From positions 186,001-250,000 of the forward strand of contig JAACJM010000010.1 of the NCBI GenBank assembly GCA_013368315.1: a stretch of 64,000 bases of DNA. The letters are read 5' to 3'. The translations under genes were made by a program, and so were the position numbers. Numbering within the stretch: position 1 is the first letter of the stretch; every line of letters starts with the position of its first letter. Below, piece after piece: positions 1 to 11,458 of this stretch. Under the pieces are notes generated by a model. That model was not told the DNA's origin. It was given only the letters and a program-made list of their open reading frames with translations, and did not search any database. The DNA is from Tetrapyrgos nigripes (Eukaryota; Basidiomycota; Agaricomycetes; Agaricales; Campanellaceae).

Positions 1-1
1 A

Positions 2-429
2 TTGTCAGTTATTCCTGTGCGAAGGGGTTACTGGGGTGCTGCTCTCGGTGAGCCTCACACCGTCCCTTCGAAGGTCAGCGGAAAGGTCGGATCAGTCATG
101 TGTCGTCTCATTCCTGCACCTCGAGGGACGGGTATCGTTGCTGCTCCTGCGTCGAAGCGGTTGTTGCAGCTTGCTGGTGTAGAGGATTGCTACACGCAAT
201 CAAAAGGATCAACTGCCACTATGGGTAATTTCTTGAAGGCAACATTTGCTGCCGTGAGTGCCTCTTTCCTATCTTGTTTTCGATAGATGTCTGATCAAAG
301 CAAAAGATCACAAAAACGTATGCGTTCCTTACTCCTGACCTCTGGAGGGAAATTCCTGTTTCCAAACTGCCTTATGACGAGTACTCTGCCCACCTGGCTC
401 TTAACAGTCAGAAGATAAAAGCGTACTAG
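2..429 (+). CDS. RPS2: 40S ribosomal protein S2 (uS5), 3' part
   Basis: The window opens inside this gene, so the 5' end is missing. The visible protein carries the uS5 C-terminal core: [19 protein letters not shown], then [12 protein letters not shown], then [12 protein letters not shown] and GNFLKATF, which is near-identical to eukaryotic RPS2. It is a small-subunit protein at the mRNA entry side and contributes to decoding accuracy. One intron of 53 nt (254-306, GTGAGT...AAAAG) joins ATFAA to [15 protein letters not shown]. The protein ends [11 protein letters not shown] followed by TAG at 427-429. The acceptor was chosen because only this one restores the conserved ITKTY. Family assignment is certain; the missing N-terminus cannot be judged. 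Confidence 0.97.
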
Positions 430-682
430 GCTCCATGCTGTATCTGTTTCTTTGTGTAGTATTTCTATGAATGCAGTGGTTGCTTGAATCAGAATTACAG
501 AGTTGTCAGATCTCGATCATTCTCATCATTCTAGTTCTCCTGTCTCCGTCAATACAGCGCTTGATCATAAAACCCCAAGTTGTTCCGACTCTCACTAGTT
601 CCTTAATATCCTTTCCGTGTGCGTTACTTCTTGTTGTATGCCTCTCTTGCCCTAATTTCTCGAGTTTCTTTTAGTTTCCCCG

Positions 683-1753
683 ATGTTGAAACCCTTCCCT
701 GGCCCACCGTCTCAACCTATTCCCCAGTTGCCGACATCCTCATCGTCGCGTTCTATGATTGTCCATGAATCTTCTTCCAGCGTATATTCGGCCGACCTGC
801 GCAAACGCCGTCGAGGTGCAGATTTTGGCTTTCGGCGTCCCTCGCTTTCTCGTCCTATATCGGACTCGCCTTCTGACAATTCCAGCTTCTCTGCTACACC
901 ACCGGGAACATTCACGGGTTCCGATTCCGACTCCTCTTCTATCCATGAATTACCATTCGACTTCCCTTTACCACCTCCCCTTCGTCGTATGCAGAGCTCG
1001 CCTTTGGATGAGGCAAGAAAAGGCCGAGGCCCTTCCACATACCGGGCTCGCGGCTCAAGCATCGCCCAGCCCCAAGTTTATCACAGTCATGCCATTGCAG
1101 ACAGTCTCTCTGATCTTGATGCAGACGTCTCGGCCTCTTCACGCCCTGATTTGGCTTATAGCGTCGAGCTCGACACCTCCTCTCTGGAATTAGATTTGGA
1201 GAATGAAGGAGAGACCCTCATCATGTCAACATCAGGCTGGCCCACCCACTCTGCCGCCCCCTCACATCCCATCGCTTCTTCATCCTACCATGACCGAGTA
1301 CATTCCCTTTCGTTGAACAGGCCACCTATACACGCGCCACACGCACCTTCTCATCGCCCGATCCCCAAGATGAGATCCCTAAAATTCGCCCCCGACAGTA
1401 GTGGATCTCTGGACCGTTTGGGTGTCACTATGGAACATCCGGGTCAGCAAAGATCGCTTCTACGCGGTCGCGCCCTGTCGATGGATTTTCGCAGCCATCA
1501 GTCCCCATCAAGGCGGATGGATGCGGGTCGGGTCAGAAGCAGCAACTTGCAGAACCCCGCTGGTCTGGCAACCCCTATTCTCCGCCGTACGCCTCACTCT
1601 GCGCCTGCTGGGCGCCCTCATATTGATGATCTTTCGGGATCAGGGCTGACATCATTCATTGACATATCGCCTGATCCGGAGGTTCGGAGGAGTTCTGTTA
1701 AAAAACTCCTTAGTAAAGCTAGCCAGGTATTCAGGCCCTCGAAGAAAAAGTAA
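683..1753 (+). CDS. Hypothetical serine/proline-rich protein
   Basis: A single uninterrupted reading frame of 356 residues from the ATG at 683. No fold or family is recognised. The sequence is low in complexity, rich in Ser, Pro and Arg, with likely disordered stretches (repeated SSSS and PPPLRRMQSSPL-type segments). An acidic patch ELDLENEGE lies near residue 170, and the C-terminus is basic (KKLLSKASQVFRPSKKK). There is no signal peptide or membrane segment. The frame is much longer than neighbouring chance frames and lacks introns, which is unusual here. A regulatory or phosphorylated scaffold role would be speculation. Spacing is 253 bp after RPS2 and 192 bp before the next gene on the same strand. 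Confidence 0.6.
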   Translation: MLKPFPGPPSQPIPQLPTSSSSRSMIVHESSSSVYSADLRKRRRGADFGFRRPSLSRPISDSPSDNSSFSATPPGTFTGSDSDSSSIHELPFDFPLPPPLRRMQSSPLDEARKGRGPSTYRARGSSIAQPQVYHSHAIADSLSDLDADVSASSRPDLAYSVELDTSSLELDLENEGETLIMSTSGWPTHSAAPSHPIASSSYHDRVHSLSLNRPPIHAPHAPSHRPIPKMRSLKFAPDSSGSLDRLGVTMEHPGQQRSLLRGRALSMDFRSHQSPSRRMDAGRVRSSNLQNPAGLATPILRRTPHSAPAGRPHIDDLSGSGLTSFIDISPDPEVRRSSVKKLLSKASQVFRPSKKK

Positions 1754-1945
1754 TTTGGCCTTTGATCTCTCTGTGTTCCCTTGTCTGGATTTGTCGCATT
1801 GATATATATACTGTAATATCTTGATACTTACTAGTATACTGTACCAAGGCTAATGTACTCGTTGTGTAACAAACCTTTAGTTGTGCAATTGATGACTGCG
1901 ACTTCGACGCGTCGATAAGAAATTTAGTCACCTTTTCTTCATACC

Positions 1946-3208
1946 ATGACGTCGCACTCGACAACCACCACTGCTACCTATGTTCTTCAAAAGTACTCGC
2001 GGTCTTACCCATCTGCAAAAGAAAACGCCAATGGGGAATGGCAACACTTCACTAATCCGATCATAAAACTTATCTTAGACATCAAAAAGTCTTCCAGTAC
2101 CGAACTCGAGTCTGTCAGAATGCGGATTATCTGGACTATGAGTCCTTTGGACAGCAGTTCTGACCGCAATGAAGTTGCTTTTGTACGTGTATCTGAGGGT
2201 TTTGTGAAGTAAACACGTCTCACTTCTGCTCAGGAAGATATCGACCTCTTATCGTTCTCGTCAATCTCTTCACGCAATCAACTTCAGAGTCTACCCCTGA
2301 AAGCTGTCTATCGCGACAGTATCGTTGGGATACGGTATCTTGCTTCGCGTGATACTAGCAATGCAGTCAGTTTGTTCATCGGAAGAATATCCCTATATAC
2401 TCAAATGGATTCACCAGTCCTACCGACGATTCCAAATCGCTTTCACGACTCCTTTGGAGGCTTCTCAATTCATCGATTCTATCAGCTCTGTCTGTCCTTG
2501 CAAAAGTAACGCTGCTGCTGGTGCTGTGCAAAGTCAATTTCCCATACCTCCTGGCCATGCGAGGTCCAACCTATTGTCCTATGCAACGCACAATCCTGTC
2601 AGCACACCTGTTCAGACAGACCCGTTCCTAGCTCCTGCGGTGTCCCAACAAATGCAACGATCTGGACCATCATTTATTTCATCTTCTCCTTCCATTCGCA
2701 CCGAACAACTTGCGCCACTTCCGCCACCACAAGCCATAGGCCGTACAGGTTCTGTAGCATACCCGCAGCCAAACTTCTCCGTTCCTTATTGGCCTACAAC
2801 ACCATCCAAGCAACCCGAAATTTCTGTCTCGCAAACCTCTTCTGCCACCATCGCTGCTACTCCATCTGCTGTTTTGTTTTCTGGCAATTCAACTCCTCAT
2901 GGCCAGCTGAGTTTGCCCAAATCAACTCACCAACCCCCGCAAACTTCAAAGTTATGTACAGCTGACAAAGCCACCCAGACATTTGATCCCTTTATGTCTG
3001 CTCTTCGGGAGGCGACTTCTTTATATAGCCTGTCGCACGAATCTCTGGAAAATTTGATTGGAGACGTTGTCCGTGAAGATGGGTTTACCGACTTGGTAAG
3101 GCTCATCCATCATCCATGATTCTTGACTGCATGGCTGATTGTCCTCTCGTACAGATGGAACAGCTCTCAACGATGTGGAAAGTGAAGGGGTACATACAAA
3201 TGTATTAA
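1946..3208 (+). CDS. Probable meiotic recombination protein Rec114
   Basis: Four exons: 1946-2182, 2234-2365, 2418-3095 and 3155-3208, all joining in phase to give 366 residues. The N-terminal part (residues about 10-145) has the look of the Rec114 PH-like domain, ending in YRRFQIAFTTPLEASQFID followed by SVCPCK. This resembles the FRVQF...EA element of animal REC114. A long Ser/Pro/Gln-rich linker follows. The C-terminus (LIGDVVREDGFTDLMEQL, then MWK) fits the short helical tail by which Rec114 binds Mei4. Rec114 with Mei4 and Mer2 promotes Spo11 double-strand breaks on meiotic chromosomes. The assignment rests on pattern memory of a fast-evolving family, so it is tentative; a generic PH-domain protein is the alternative. 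Confidence 0.5.
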
Positions 3209-3428
3209 GATCAAGATAACGCAATGCACGACTTCGTATGTTAGACATCATATATGTAGTACGGTAGAAGGGAGAAGCATCAGTCGTTGATGCATATGTG
3301 TACAGCTAGTCGCTACAAAAAGTTGGCACTCAGTTCAGTATAAATACGAGTTCAGATTTTGATTGATGGTTGCAAGAAAAGTTCGAATTCAGCATGAGGA
3401 AATGAGTTCTGTCTTCCTTCCTCCGCAC

Positions 3429-4375
3429 TCACTCCATGAGATCTTCAGGAGACCAACCGTAATATCTACGCAGCTTCTTGCTGAACTCCTTGAGCATGAC
3501 TGGTTGGAGAGTGGGATCCGGATGAGCTACAGAACGATGAGTGTGAAATATTGTCGGAGAATTCTGGATGTACTAAGTACTTACGTTTATGGAACGTGAT
3601 TGGCTGCAGTACAGGTTGAAAAGTCAGTCATAATCAATCAGGGAAGCCACTAGAGAAGAAGACGTACTGGATCTCTTGGATCCGGAGGCACAAATTTCAC
3701 ACTAGATCCTGCAGTCGAAGGATCATACTTGAAGCCCACGTCTTCCATTACCTACGGAGCATATGAGAAATGACCCAAACGTAACGTTTGTTTTCGTACC
3801 TTGACAAACGTATCCCACTTCATGCCTGCTGCGCCCTTAGTCTCGTTCTCAGGCGTATTGAGAAGCTGATGCATATAGGCCCTTGTCTTTTTGCCCAGAG
3901 AAGCAAACCATTTCTTCTTCTGCTTTTTCTCTTCCTTCACTTCCTTCTCATCCCTGTCCTCTCTAGAGACTCCAAGTTTGCGCTTCACGGAGGAGAATAT
4001 CGACGCTTCCTTTCCCCTGGACTTGATCTTCTCCTTACCCTCGGGTTGGGATTGCAGGTAAGACCGAGCAGACTGGGCCGTTTCTGTTTGCTCCAATACT
4101 GGAAGTGACAACGATGTGAAAGATTGTCCGGCCGCGGGAGTAGGTTTAACAGCAGGCTTGGGCTTCGCTGCAGCGCGCTTTGGCGAGGGCTTCGCTACAG
4201 GGGGAGGGCTGGGAGGAGGGGGACTGGGAGTGCGAGGAGGAGGAGTAGCTACAGACGCCGCATCCTCAGCAGATGGCTCAGTCGTCGTCTTCTTCTTCTT
4301 CTTGGGCTTCTTCTTCTTCTTCTTCGAGGCGCGCACAGCATCATCCTCGTCCTCGACCTCTTCAACTGTGGTCAT
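3429..4375 (-). CDS. Lysine-rich protein with C-terminal HicA-like domain
   Basis: Minus strand, ATG at 4375-4373, stop 3431-3429, with introns at 3752-3799 and two more downstream. The N-terminal 110 residues are disordered: an acidic start (MTTVEEVEDEDD), a lysine tract that may be a nuclear signal, and proline-rich PPPRTPSPPPPSPP. The C-terminal 75 residues read GMKWDTFVKVMEDVGF, SSVKFVPPDPRD, ITFHKPHPDP and MLKEFSKKLRRYYGW. This order matches the small alpha-beta HicA/YcfA-like RNA-binding fold known in many fungal proteins. In bacteria that fold is an mRNA interferase toxin. Here the usual Gly-Ser-His active-site step reads GSS, so nuclease activity is doubtful, although the second His region (HKPH) remains. 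No HicB partner is seen. It lies 70 bp downstream of the next gene on the same strand. Confidence 0.6.
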
Positions 4376-4445
4376 CCTACTTCTAGTTTGAGGAGCTACA
4401 CAAACATGGAGATCAGTACGAATCAATCGAAAAGAAATGGGTTGC

Positions 4446-6568
4446 CTAACACGTTGTGGCTGTCTTCTGCTTTTTCGAAGACGCTGGCTGGGGAGGAGCT
4501 CTTGCACCGGCAGCAGGGGTCTGGAGCTTAGAGTTCGGGGAAAACACGCGTCCTAGGAAGTTGAGCATGAATTACGAAAGTACAAGATAGCTCGTACCCC
4601 TCAGCGAACCCAAAAGCTTCAAGAAAGGATTGCCTTTACGAACATCTTCTGTGGAATCAGTATCTTCGTCGTCCATAAAATGAGGATCATGGGCAGCATC
4701 CATGGCTTCCCTGACAAGATCTCGAATTTCGTCCTCTTGATCTGTGTTATATCCACTGTCATAGCTTTCATCACCATCGGAATCGGAATCGTCCTCGTCC
4801 TCATCATCGGACCAAATCTCCGATTCATCTGAGTCGGACACATCTTGAAGGGCAGGCATTGAGTCATCCGTATCACTGTCCGGTTCGTTCTTGATAGCAA
4901 GTAGTTTCTTTTTCGCTCCAGCAGGCTGAGCTTTATCTTCATCGAAATGACTTGCACGATGGTTGATGACGAAATAGTGCCACTGGGGAGTCGGCTCCAG
5001 GTCCTTGGACAAGTTCCAGAGGGTATCGATGTCTTTACCAGCGACGGCCTTATAATTCTGGGTAGGAGAAAATTGAGGATATTTTCAGGGTGTGCAGGAT
5101 GATGTGGGTACCTGATTAATGAACTTCCACATCTTCGTGAGTGTATCGGCTTGCTTCGTCTTCTCCAGAGGGACGACCGTGTCCTTAAAATTTGCAAACA
5201 TGTCCGCAGCAACCAAAGAAGCCACCACCGCATCTGTCCACCGGTCGTACTCCTCGGTCTGTTTCCGCGGCTCGTCCCTCCACTTCTGAATTTCGCCGTG
5301 CAAAGGAGCTTCTAGGAGCTGCTGTATCAGGACCGAGTCCTGAAGGGTGAAGGAATGAATAAAATTCTACACGAAGACATGGAAGCTCTTACAGAGAGGT
5401 CACCGACAAAATCCCACAGTAATTGAGGGAAACGTCGAGCTTCTTTCGGCGCCTCTTCGACGGCATCATGGAGGATCTGATAAAGAATGGCTTTGGGATA
5501 TTTGCCGCGGGGGAAACACAACTCCACGATAACAGAGTCAAGGAAAGAAGTGCAAGCCCCTCGCAGCGCTTGGTCGTCAAATTTGACTTGCTTTTCCCCG
5601 AGTTCGTCTTCCACAGTCTTGAAGTATTTGGCGTAATGAGCTGAGCAACGTCAATGAATATTGACTGACGACGTTGGACAAAGCTACACCTACGAGTAGT
5701 GGTTGCCAAGACCGAGAACTTGTTCTGCCCGAGGTCGACCAAATCGCTGACCAAGTGGTAAAGAGCCAGATAACGCGAACGAAGCTCTTCGTTCTCTCCG
5801 AGCTGCTGAGTGACTCTTTCATCGGTCAGGCCTTCTTCTGCGAGAGTGTACAGTGTCTCCGTAACGAATTTCCATCCGGAGGCCAAGAGGTAGGCATTAT
5901 GCACTCTGTAAAAATCGTGATAAAGATCAAGGGCTGAACAGGACATGGAGGATTTACTTGTGTGATATAGCTGAGGCGATGAACGAAGGGTCTCGAGAAC
6001 GATCATTGCCCTTATTCTTCGCCTGCTCAGCGAGGTTACGGGCCTTGACTTCCTCAGTGATTATAGAGTAGAAGAAGTCCTTGTCCTTCATGTTCGTGAT
6101 CTCGTCAAGGTAACCTGAGGAAAGGTCAGGCCAAATATCGAACAAAACTGATTTTTGTGCTAACGACTGCACTGAGATTCGGCGATTGTAATACATCGCT
6201 CTATTCGGAAGGGAGCCATGACAGCTTTGGATGATTTTTCGATGAGATCCTCTGCGGAAAAACGATGATGGAATCAGGCTAGACATCCATACTAAACTGG
6301 TCAAAAAACAAAATAAAAACTCACCAGCTAAAAGATCCAGCTTCTCCCTTCCAGTCATCTTGCTCATCAAGAAAACTTCTCCTTCACCGAAGGCACCATA
6401 CTTGCTCTTCCTCAGTATGAGGGCGCGAGTGGTAGTGGGTCGTTCATCGCGAGTACCATCACCCTTTCCATGGGCTTTGGAGACATCCTTAGGGCCTGTG
6501 GTGATTAGCACGCGCGAAGCAGAAGTTTTCGCGGGCTTTGCAGCCTTGCCAGCCGCTTTGGGCGGCAT
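4446..6568 (-). CDS. Conserved-looking acidic hypothetical protein
   Basis: Minus strand, ATG at 6568 (MPPKAAGKAAKPAKTSASR), stop 4448-4446. About eight exons join in phase. A basic Ala/Lys/Pro leader is followed by a helical region (SKYGAFGEGEVFLMSKMTGR, DLIEKSSKAVMAPFRIERC, WKFVTETLYTLAEEG, ELCFPRGKYPKAILYQIL). The last 130 residues hold a strongly acidic Asp/Ser/Glu stretch around DSDESEIWSDDEDEDDSDSD. The tail after the last intron (PASSKKQKTATTC) is basic. The mixture of a folded helical middle and an acidic tail suggests a nuclear or nucleolar protein, but no named family is recognised. One internal donor (GTCGTT near 6165) is unusual but keeps the frame. Confidence 0.65.
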
Positions 6569-6970
6569 TGAGGAGGAGTGAAAGAAAGAATCAACCGTGT
6601 CACGCAATAATCAGTGTCCAGCGCTTTGACCACTCGAAACTTCCGCCGAAGTACAATTTACACAGATATGACTTCAAGCTTCAAAGCTTCATATTTCTCC
6701 TTCCACTTCCTTGAAACGGTCATAGATACGCGAAAACATGGTGTTGAAGGCGATTGGCATTCATCAAGTATATGATCTAGCCAACATCAGTTCAATCTTT
6801 GTTCTGACAACTGATCGGTGACATTCTGAACGTATGGCTATCCTGTCCCTGTCTGGCCGAAAATAACAAGCCCCGAGGTATAGGTGGCCCTAGCAGGTCT
6901 TGCCATCACTGAGCCTTCTCTTCGTTCTGCTTCAGCTTTCGTCCCCTTCCTTTCATTCTATTTATTGCCT
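6569..6970. other. Divergent spacer, no gene seen
   Basis: This 402-bp stretch lies between two divergently transcribed genes and probably holds both promoters. It contains a short direct motif (cttcaagcttcaaagcttc near 6671) and pyrimidine-rich tracts just before 6971. No RNA gene or convincing reading frame is visible. Confidence 0.5.
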
Positions 6971-8760
6971 ATGGCTTCTTTAAACTATACTGGTGAGCCG
7001 CTTTCGTACATTGCTATACAGTTACTCACTGCACGTCATGTAGTGGAAGACGGTTCGCCTTTGATCGACTATATTCCAGGGAATGCATGGATAGACGCGA
7101 ACGGCAACGACGACGCACTTACTACAGTAAGAACTCATTTACTATTTTCCCAGATGCTTAGAGCTCAATGCACCAGTCGTATTCCGGCGCATCCTATCAT
7201 TTTACAACGACCAAAGACGCCGCCGCTTCCTTCACGTTCACCGGTGAGACTTGCAGCTAACAAGTTGTGTCGAGCGCTAACCTAGCCTGTTAGGCACGGG
7301 GGTTTGGGTATTTGGTGGCAAGCGACCGAATTATGGAGATTATTCAATATCCGTAGATGGGGTGAATGTTACTACAGCCAATGCCGGAAGCAGTCAAGAC
7401 TCGGTAAAGCAGGTACTAGGCTTCATATCCAATATGGATTTGGGGACCCATACTGTCGTGCTTTCTTCATCGGGTTCGTCTCGGATCGATATCGACTACA
7501 TAGAAGTGGAGACTCGGCTTCCTGGGTGACTCTTCCACTTTATTCCCTTGCCCATTCATGAGTTGAACGGTCTTCTTCAGGGACCAGATTACGACGACGA
7601 CGATAGAAGATAGCGACCCAGCAATAAGCTATGCGCCTGCCCCTTCGGATTGGACTGTCAATAACAAGGACGTCTATACGGGAAGTTCCTTGCAGTTAGT
7701 TGCAGTCTCCTCTTTGAACTCCCAGACCCTCAAATGTCTCCATCTCCAGCTTCTCGCAAACAAGAGGGGCTTCTGCTACGGTATCGTTTTCCGGGGATGC
7801 AGTCGGTGTTTATGGTACAACATCTCCTGATCATGCCGATGTGCAAATTGTAGTGGATGAGCAGACTATGGCGACACTGCCTGGAGGCTCCGGTGGTCGG
7901 ACTAGCGGTTTGCATTCTCAGGTACGCTTTAACCTTACCTTTGCACCGCTTTCAATCTGACACAGTCGAGGCAGGTCCTCTTGGTCAGTAGCTCACAAAT
8001 AGACATGAATTACTGCGCTAACTTCATGGCAGTACTTCAAGGACAACCTTGGACCAGGAACACACTCACTCTCCATCATCAGTGACCAACAATCTGATAC
8101 TGCACCATTCATAGACCTGGATGCTGTGTTGGTATATTCAGCGACAAACACTTCTGATTCACAAGGAAGCTCCGCTTCAGATCAACAGTAAGTCAAAATT
8201 GTCGACAGTTTTGATATCAGCGCTTTGATTAAAACGTTTGCATAACTCCGGAAGTTCTGGTAGCCGTGGCTCTAATGTCCCGACTGGTGCCATCGTTGGA
8301 GGAGCAGTTGGAGGTACGATTGTGCTGATACTGCTGATCGGCTTGCTAGTCTTGTTGTATCGCCGAAGACAACAAAGAAAGGAGCAAGACGATTCATTAC
8401 CCCCAATGACGCCTGTTCTGCCTCTTCAGCTGTCAGAAACACCCACTGGAAATGAAGTAGCAGGTAACTATCGGTGTACATATGATGTATCCAGCACCTT
8501 TTCATATCTTTCCCCAGGCCTAGTCCAGAAACCACCATTCCTTACACATTCGCGTGGATCGAGCGGTACTTCATCAGCTGTTTCCTCGACGCCTTTGATT
8601 CGCGGTGACGTGCCCATTTTGAATGCACCGAAACCGCCTGCACGATCCATACCTTCGGGTTCGGTGAGTGTTTTTGTTTCTTAGGTACGCAGCCACTGAT
8701 TTGGTACAGACGCCGGTAAGACCGACCCAACGACCACCCACATTTGACTTTGCAGGCTGA
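6971..8760 (+). CDS. Single-pass membrane protein with two galactose-binding-like beta domains
   Basis: About eight exons from ATG 6971 (MASLNYT, then VEDGSPLIDY) to TGA 8758-8760. Two related extracellular beta-sandwich repeats are visible. The first has SYSGASYHFTTTKDAAASF, GTGVWVFGGKRPNYGDYSIS and LGTHTVVLSSSG. The second has GASATVSFSGDAVGVYGTTS and PGTHSLSIISDQ. A Ser/Gly linker leads into one membrane segment (AIVGGAVGGTIVLILLIGLL), then a basic stop-transfer RRRQQRKEQ and a Pro/Ser-rich cytoplasmic tail. The architecture matches a large basidiomycete family of surface proteins, often beginning NYTVDD, with no proven function; sugar or cell-wall sensing is an inference. There is no classical N-terminal signal peptide, also typical of that family as I recall it. 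Confidence 0.8.
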
Positions 8761-9155
8761 GCCTGTTGTGTATTTATCGGATATGACTTAGCACTTCGTG
8801 TATGTATGTGCAGTATGTTGAGTAAATAGTGTCGTGGTTCCAATACGAGTTCTATTGCTTGGCACGCACCGCCGACGTTGGCAGATGCAAAATGATGTAC
8901 CCCTAACCCTAATGGAAACAGGTATCACAGCTAGGCTCACTAAAGAAGGCAGCCTTGTCTCTCTCTCAAACCCCCACCGTTTCTTTGGTCCTTTCTCTCT
9001 CTTTTTTCTGAGCTGCGCTCCTTTATTGCTCATTCATTCGATTTCTTCTCCTACATTTGTCTGTCGAACGGCCTTCTCCCATCTTCTACTCCGCTTCATC
9101 TGAGCAGCGCTCTCTCCATCGAATTCTTCAGTAATCTTCAATTTGCAGCCATATA
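8761..9155. other. Intergenic spacer, no gene seen
   Basis: This 395-bp stretch between two plus-strand genes should contain the terminator of the first and the promoter of the second. It shows pyrimidine-rich blocks (about 8955-9010), common in fungal core promoters, and a two-unit CCCTAA motif near 8902. Confidence 0.5.
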
Positions 9156-9783
9156 ATGGGGAACTTAATCTGGCACGATCTTGCTCGTTACATCTCTATC
9201 ACTGCGAGTGTCTGTGAGTGCACCGTATCTTTCTAGTCTGCTTTCTATTGAACACAAATGTACAACAAGATGCCGTCTGGTCTGGTTTCTATGGTCTGTT
9301 CTACCGCAAATTCTTTTGGGACTTTGTTGGGGCCCATTTGCGTGACCCAGGAGGACTCCAGTGCGTGAAGCTCATCCCTATGACAGCTGCGTTCGCTGAA
9401 ATCGTGTTTCTAGGCCTGCTCCAGGTGCCAAAGTCTTCATCACCCTGGTCGTAAAAAATCCTATCATTCAAATCTTTGCCATGCTTATCGGATTTTTCAT
9501 GATTGCTTTGGAGTTCCCGGTACCACAGCTCAAAGGAGGTCTGCAGCGCAGCTTTGCTTTGAAAATTGTGCTGTTGTTCTTCCAGACGTTTGTGACTATT
9601 CTTTATTACCAGGTGAGTGGCGTGATTTGTATTCATTTATTCGATGTTTGACAACAACGACAAAAGGGGACTAATGCGGCATTATGGTCTCTCATTGCGG
9701 CTGGTTGCTATGCTCGCGCACAAGTTCTGGGCGAAACGATGGAGGAAGCGAAGGAGAATAGAGGGAAAGGCGGACGGGCATGA
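9156..9783 (+). CDS. DUF7727-type multi-pass membrane protein
   Basis: Four exons from ATG 9156 to TGA 9781-9783. The first intron is 9214-9269 and the last acceptor is an AAG just before GGGACTAAT. The protein begins MGNLIWHDLARYISITASV and continues YAVWSGFYGLFYRKFFWDFV, then AHLRDPGGLQPAPGA. Four hydrophobic helices follow, including IIQIFAMLIGFFMIALEFP, IVLLFFQTFVTILYYQ and ALWSLIAAGCYARAQVLGE. The order and the FYRKFFWDFVG and DPGGLQP signatures match a basidiomycete membrane family (DUF7727 as I know it), usually about 150-160 residues. Its biochemical role is unknown. The short hydrophilic tail (ETMEEAKENRGKGG) is cytoplasmic by inference. Confidence 0.82.
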
Positions 9784-10067
9784 TTCTTGGGTCGTGGATC
9801 GACCCGTCCAGTGTTGTTTCAATGACTTATGTGACAAAAATGGAGACAGGGTTGAAATTGAGGACTGTGTCCTCGTATCGCTCCTTTGTGAGAGAAGGGT
9901 TGCTTTCCAGTTTTTTCTTTCAAGCTTCATTTTTTCTGAATGTGGATTTTTGTAATACATTGTATCAACTGTCTACGCAGAAAGATACCAAGATGAGCTC
10001 GGAATGTACGCGTTACGGTTGAAGTTGTTTGGCTTCAGATGATCTAAGTACTTGGCCTGATACTGTG

Positions 10068-11375
10068 ATGTTGGCCTCCGAGATCATAGACAGTATTCCA
10101 TCGTCTTACGAGAAGGGTCTTGCTTCAGGCGATCTCTTCTTTTTTCCATCAAGTGTGCATCATCATGAAGAGAACGGTATCGATGTGAGCTCATTTACTC
10201 CTTTTCCAATTCTCGCTCCAACTGTAGCCTATAGTATGAAATACGACTCTGTCCCGCACTTCAAAAGAAACCAGAACCCTTAAAAACATCTCCTGTGCCT
10301 TCAGCGAAGTCTGAAAAACCGGTGGATCCCTTCTCCCCTCCTTACAATCCCAACCTCTTTGTTGGCTACCTCCCAGATCAAGAACAAGGCGAAGATGAAG
10401 CATACGCCGTTCTAGTGCGCACTTTCTAGTGATATAGTCGTCGAAGGGGGCGCCAACTTTGTTTCTTTATTATTTTCTTGCAGATGAACAAGTACTCGGT
10501 GGTGAAGCATCACTTCCTCATGGTCACAAAAGGTAGCTACTGCCACCCTAGTCTGACCGACTTGACTGAAATGTTGTAGGATATCAATCCCAGACTTCAC
10601 CTCTGATGCCCGCCGACCTTCTCGCTGCCTACCAACTACTTATTGCAGCCAAGAAAGCTCACAAAAACGTCTTTGCATTCTATAACTGTGGCGATCTTTC
10701 AGGAGGTGCGTTCATAAAGCTCTACTAGTACGGTGCTGTCCTCCAAACAAGATTGTACAGCCAGCCAACCACACAAACACTTGCAGTTTATCGAGGCTGA
10801 TGACGAGGAGGGACCGCCTATTGAAAAAATCGCGAAGACTATCAATTTGGAGACTCCAAGTTCGTGATAACTCGTCAGCCTATGTCACCATAATGTGTAC
10901 TAAATTTTACACAGACCGCCCGTTCACGATAAACAGATTGTCCCACGCAACCCACCTTTTCCGCTTTCCTTCGACTTTCTCGTCGCTCTCAGCATCCGAG
11001 CAAGAAGCAACGTTGGCTCAAGCATTCATATCGCTCCTAGATCTTGTCGTTTCCACTGTTCGATACGAGCCAGATTATCCCGTCGGGAAGCCTTCGTACA
11101 ATGTCCTCCTCACGCTTCAACATCTGCATCTAATCCCTCGCAAGAAGGAGCACCATACGTTGGCCAATGGTGACCTACTGCCCGTTAACTCGTTGGGTTT
11201 TGCCGGTATGCTGCTCGTGAAATCGGAACCTGAACTTGAGGCCGTGAAAAGCGAAGGAATCGTTAGGATTTTGAGATCGGTCGGTTGTGCCAGCGTGCAT
11301 GATAAACAGATAGTTGGAGATACGGCAGACGCAGATGTTGCTGGTAACATTCAAGTTACCAACTCGCATATATAG
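10068..11375 (+). CDS. Ap4A phosphorylase (ATP adenylyltransferase)
   Basis: Six exons from ATG 10068 (MLASEIIDSIPSSYEKGLAS) to TAG 11373-11375. The enzyme splits diadenosine tetraphosphate with phosphate to ADP and ATP, keeping this alarmone low in the cytosol. The N-terminal GDLFFFPS is typical of yeast Apa1/Apa2. The middle carries NPNLFVGYLPDQ and MNKYSVVKHHFLMVTKGY. The catalytic histidine motif is seen in GASQPHKHLQF, the HxHxQ signature of the GalT/Apa branch of the HIT superfamily. The C-terminal half has YNVLLTLQHLHLIPRKKEHH and LPVNSLGFAGMLLVKSE, as in Apa2. Length (about 330 residues) fits the family. Introns begin after GID, AVL, VTKG, LSGA and TP. Confidence 0.93.
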
Positions 11376-11458
11376 ATAGAGTAGACAGAATAGACTGGAG
11401 GACTTGATATTGAGGACCTTTCCACGTGACAGAGCCGGTCACGATTCCCTTAACCAAG

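Noticed and set aside
712..1062. 116-residue minus-strand frame opposite the Ser/Pro-rich hypothetical gene
   Set aside because: It mirrors the low-complexity coding sequence on the plus strand and has no independent support.
8899..8912. Telomere-like CCCCTAACCCTAAT
   Set aside because: Only two repeat units inside an ordinary intergenic region; no array and no chromosome-end context.
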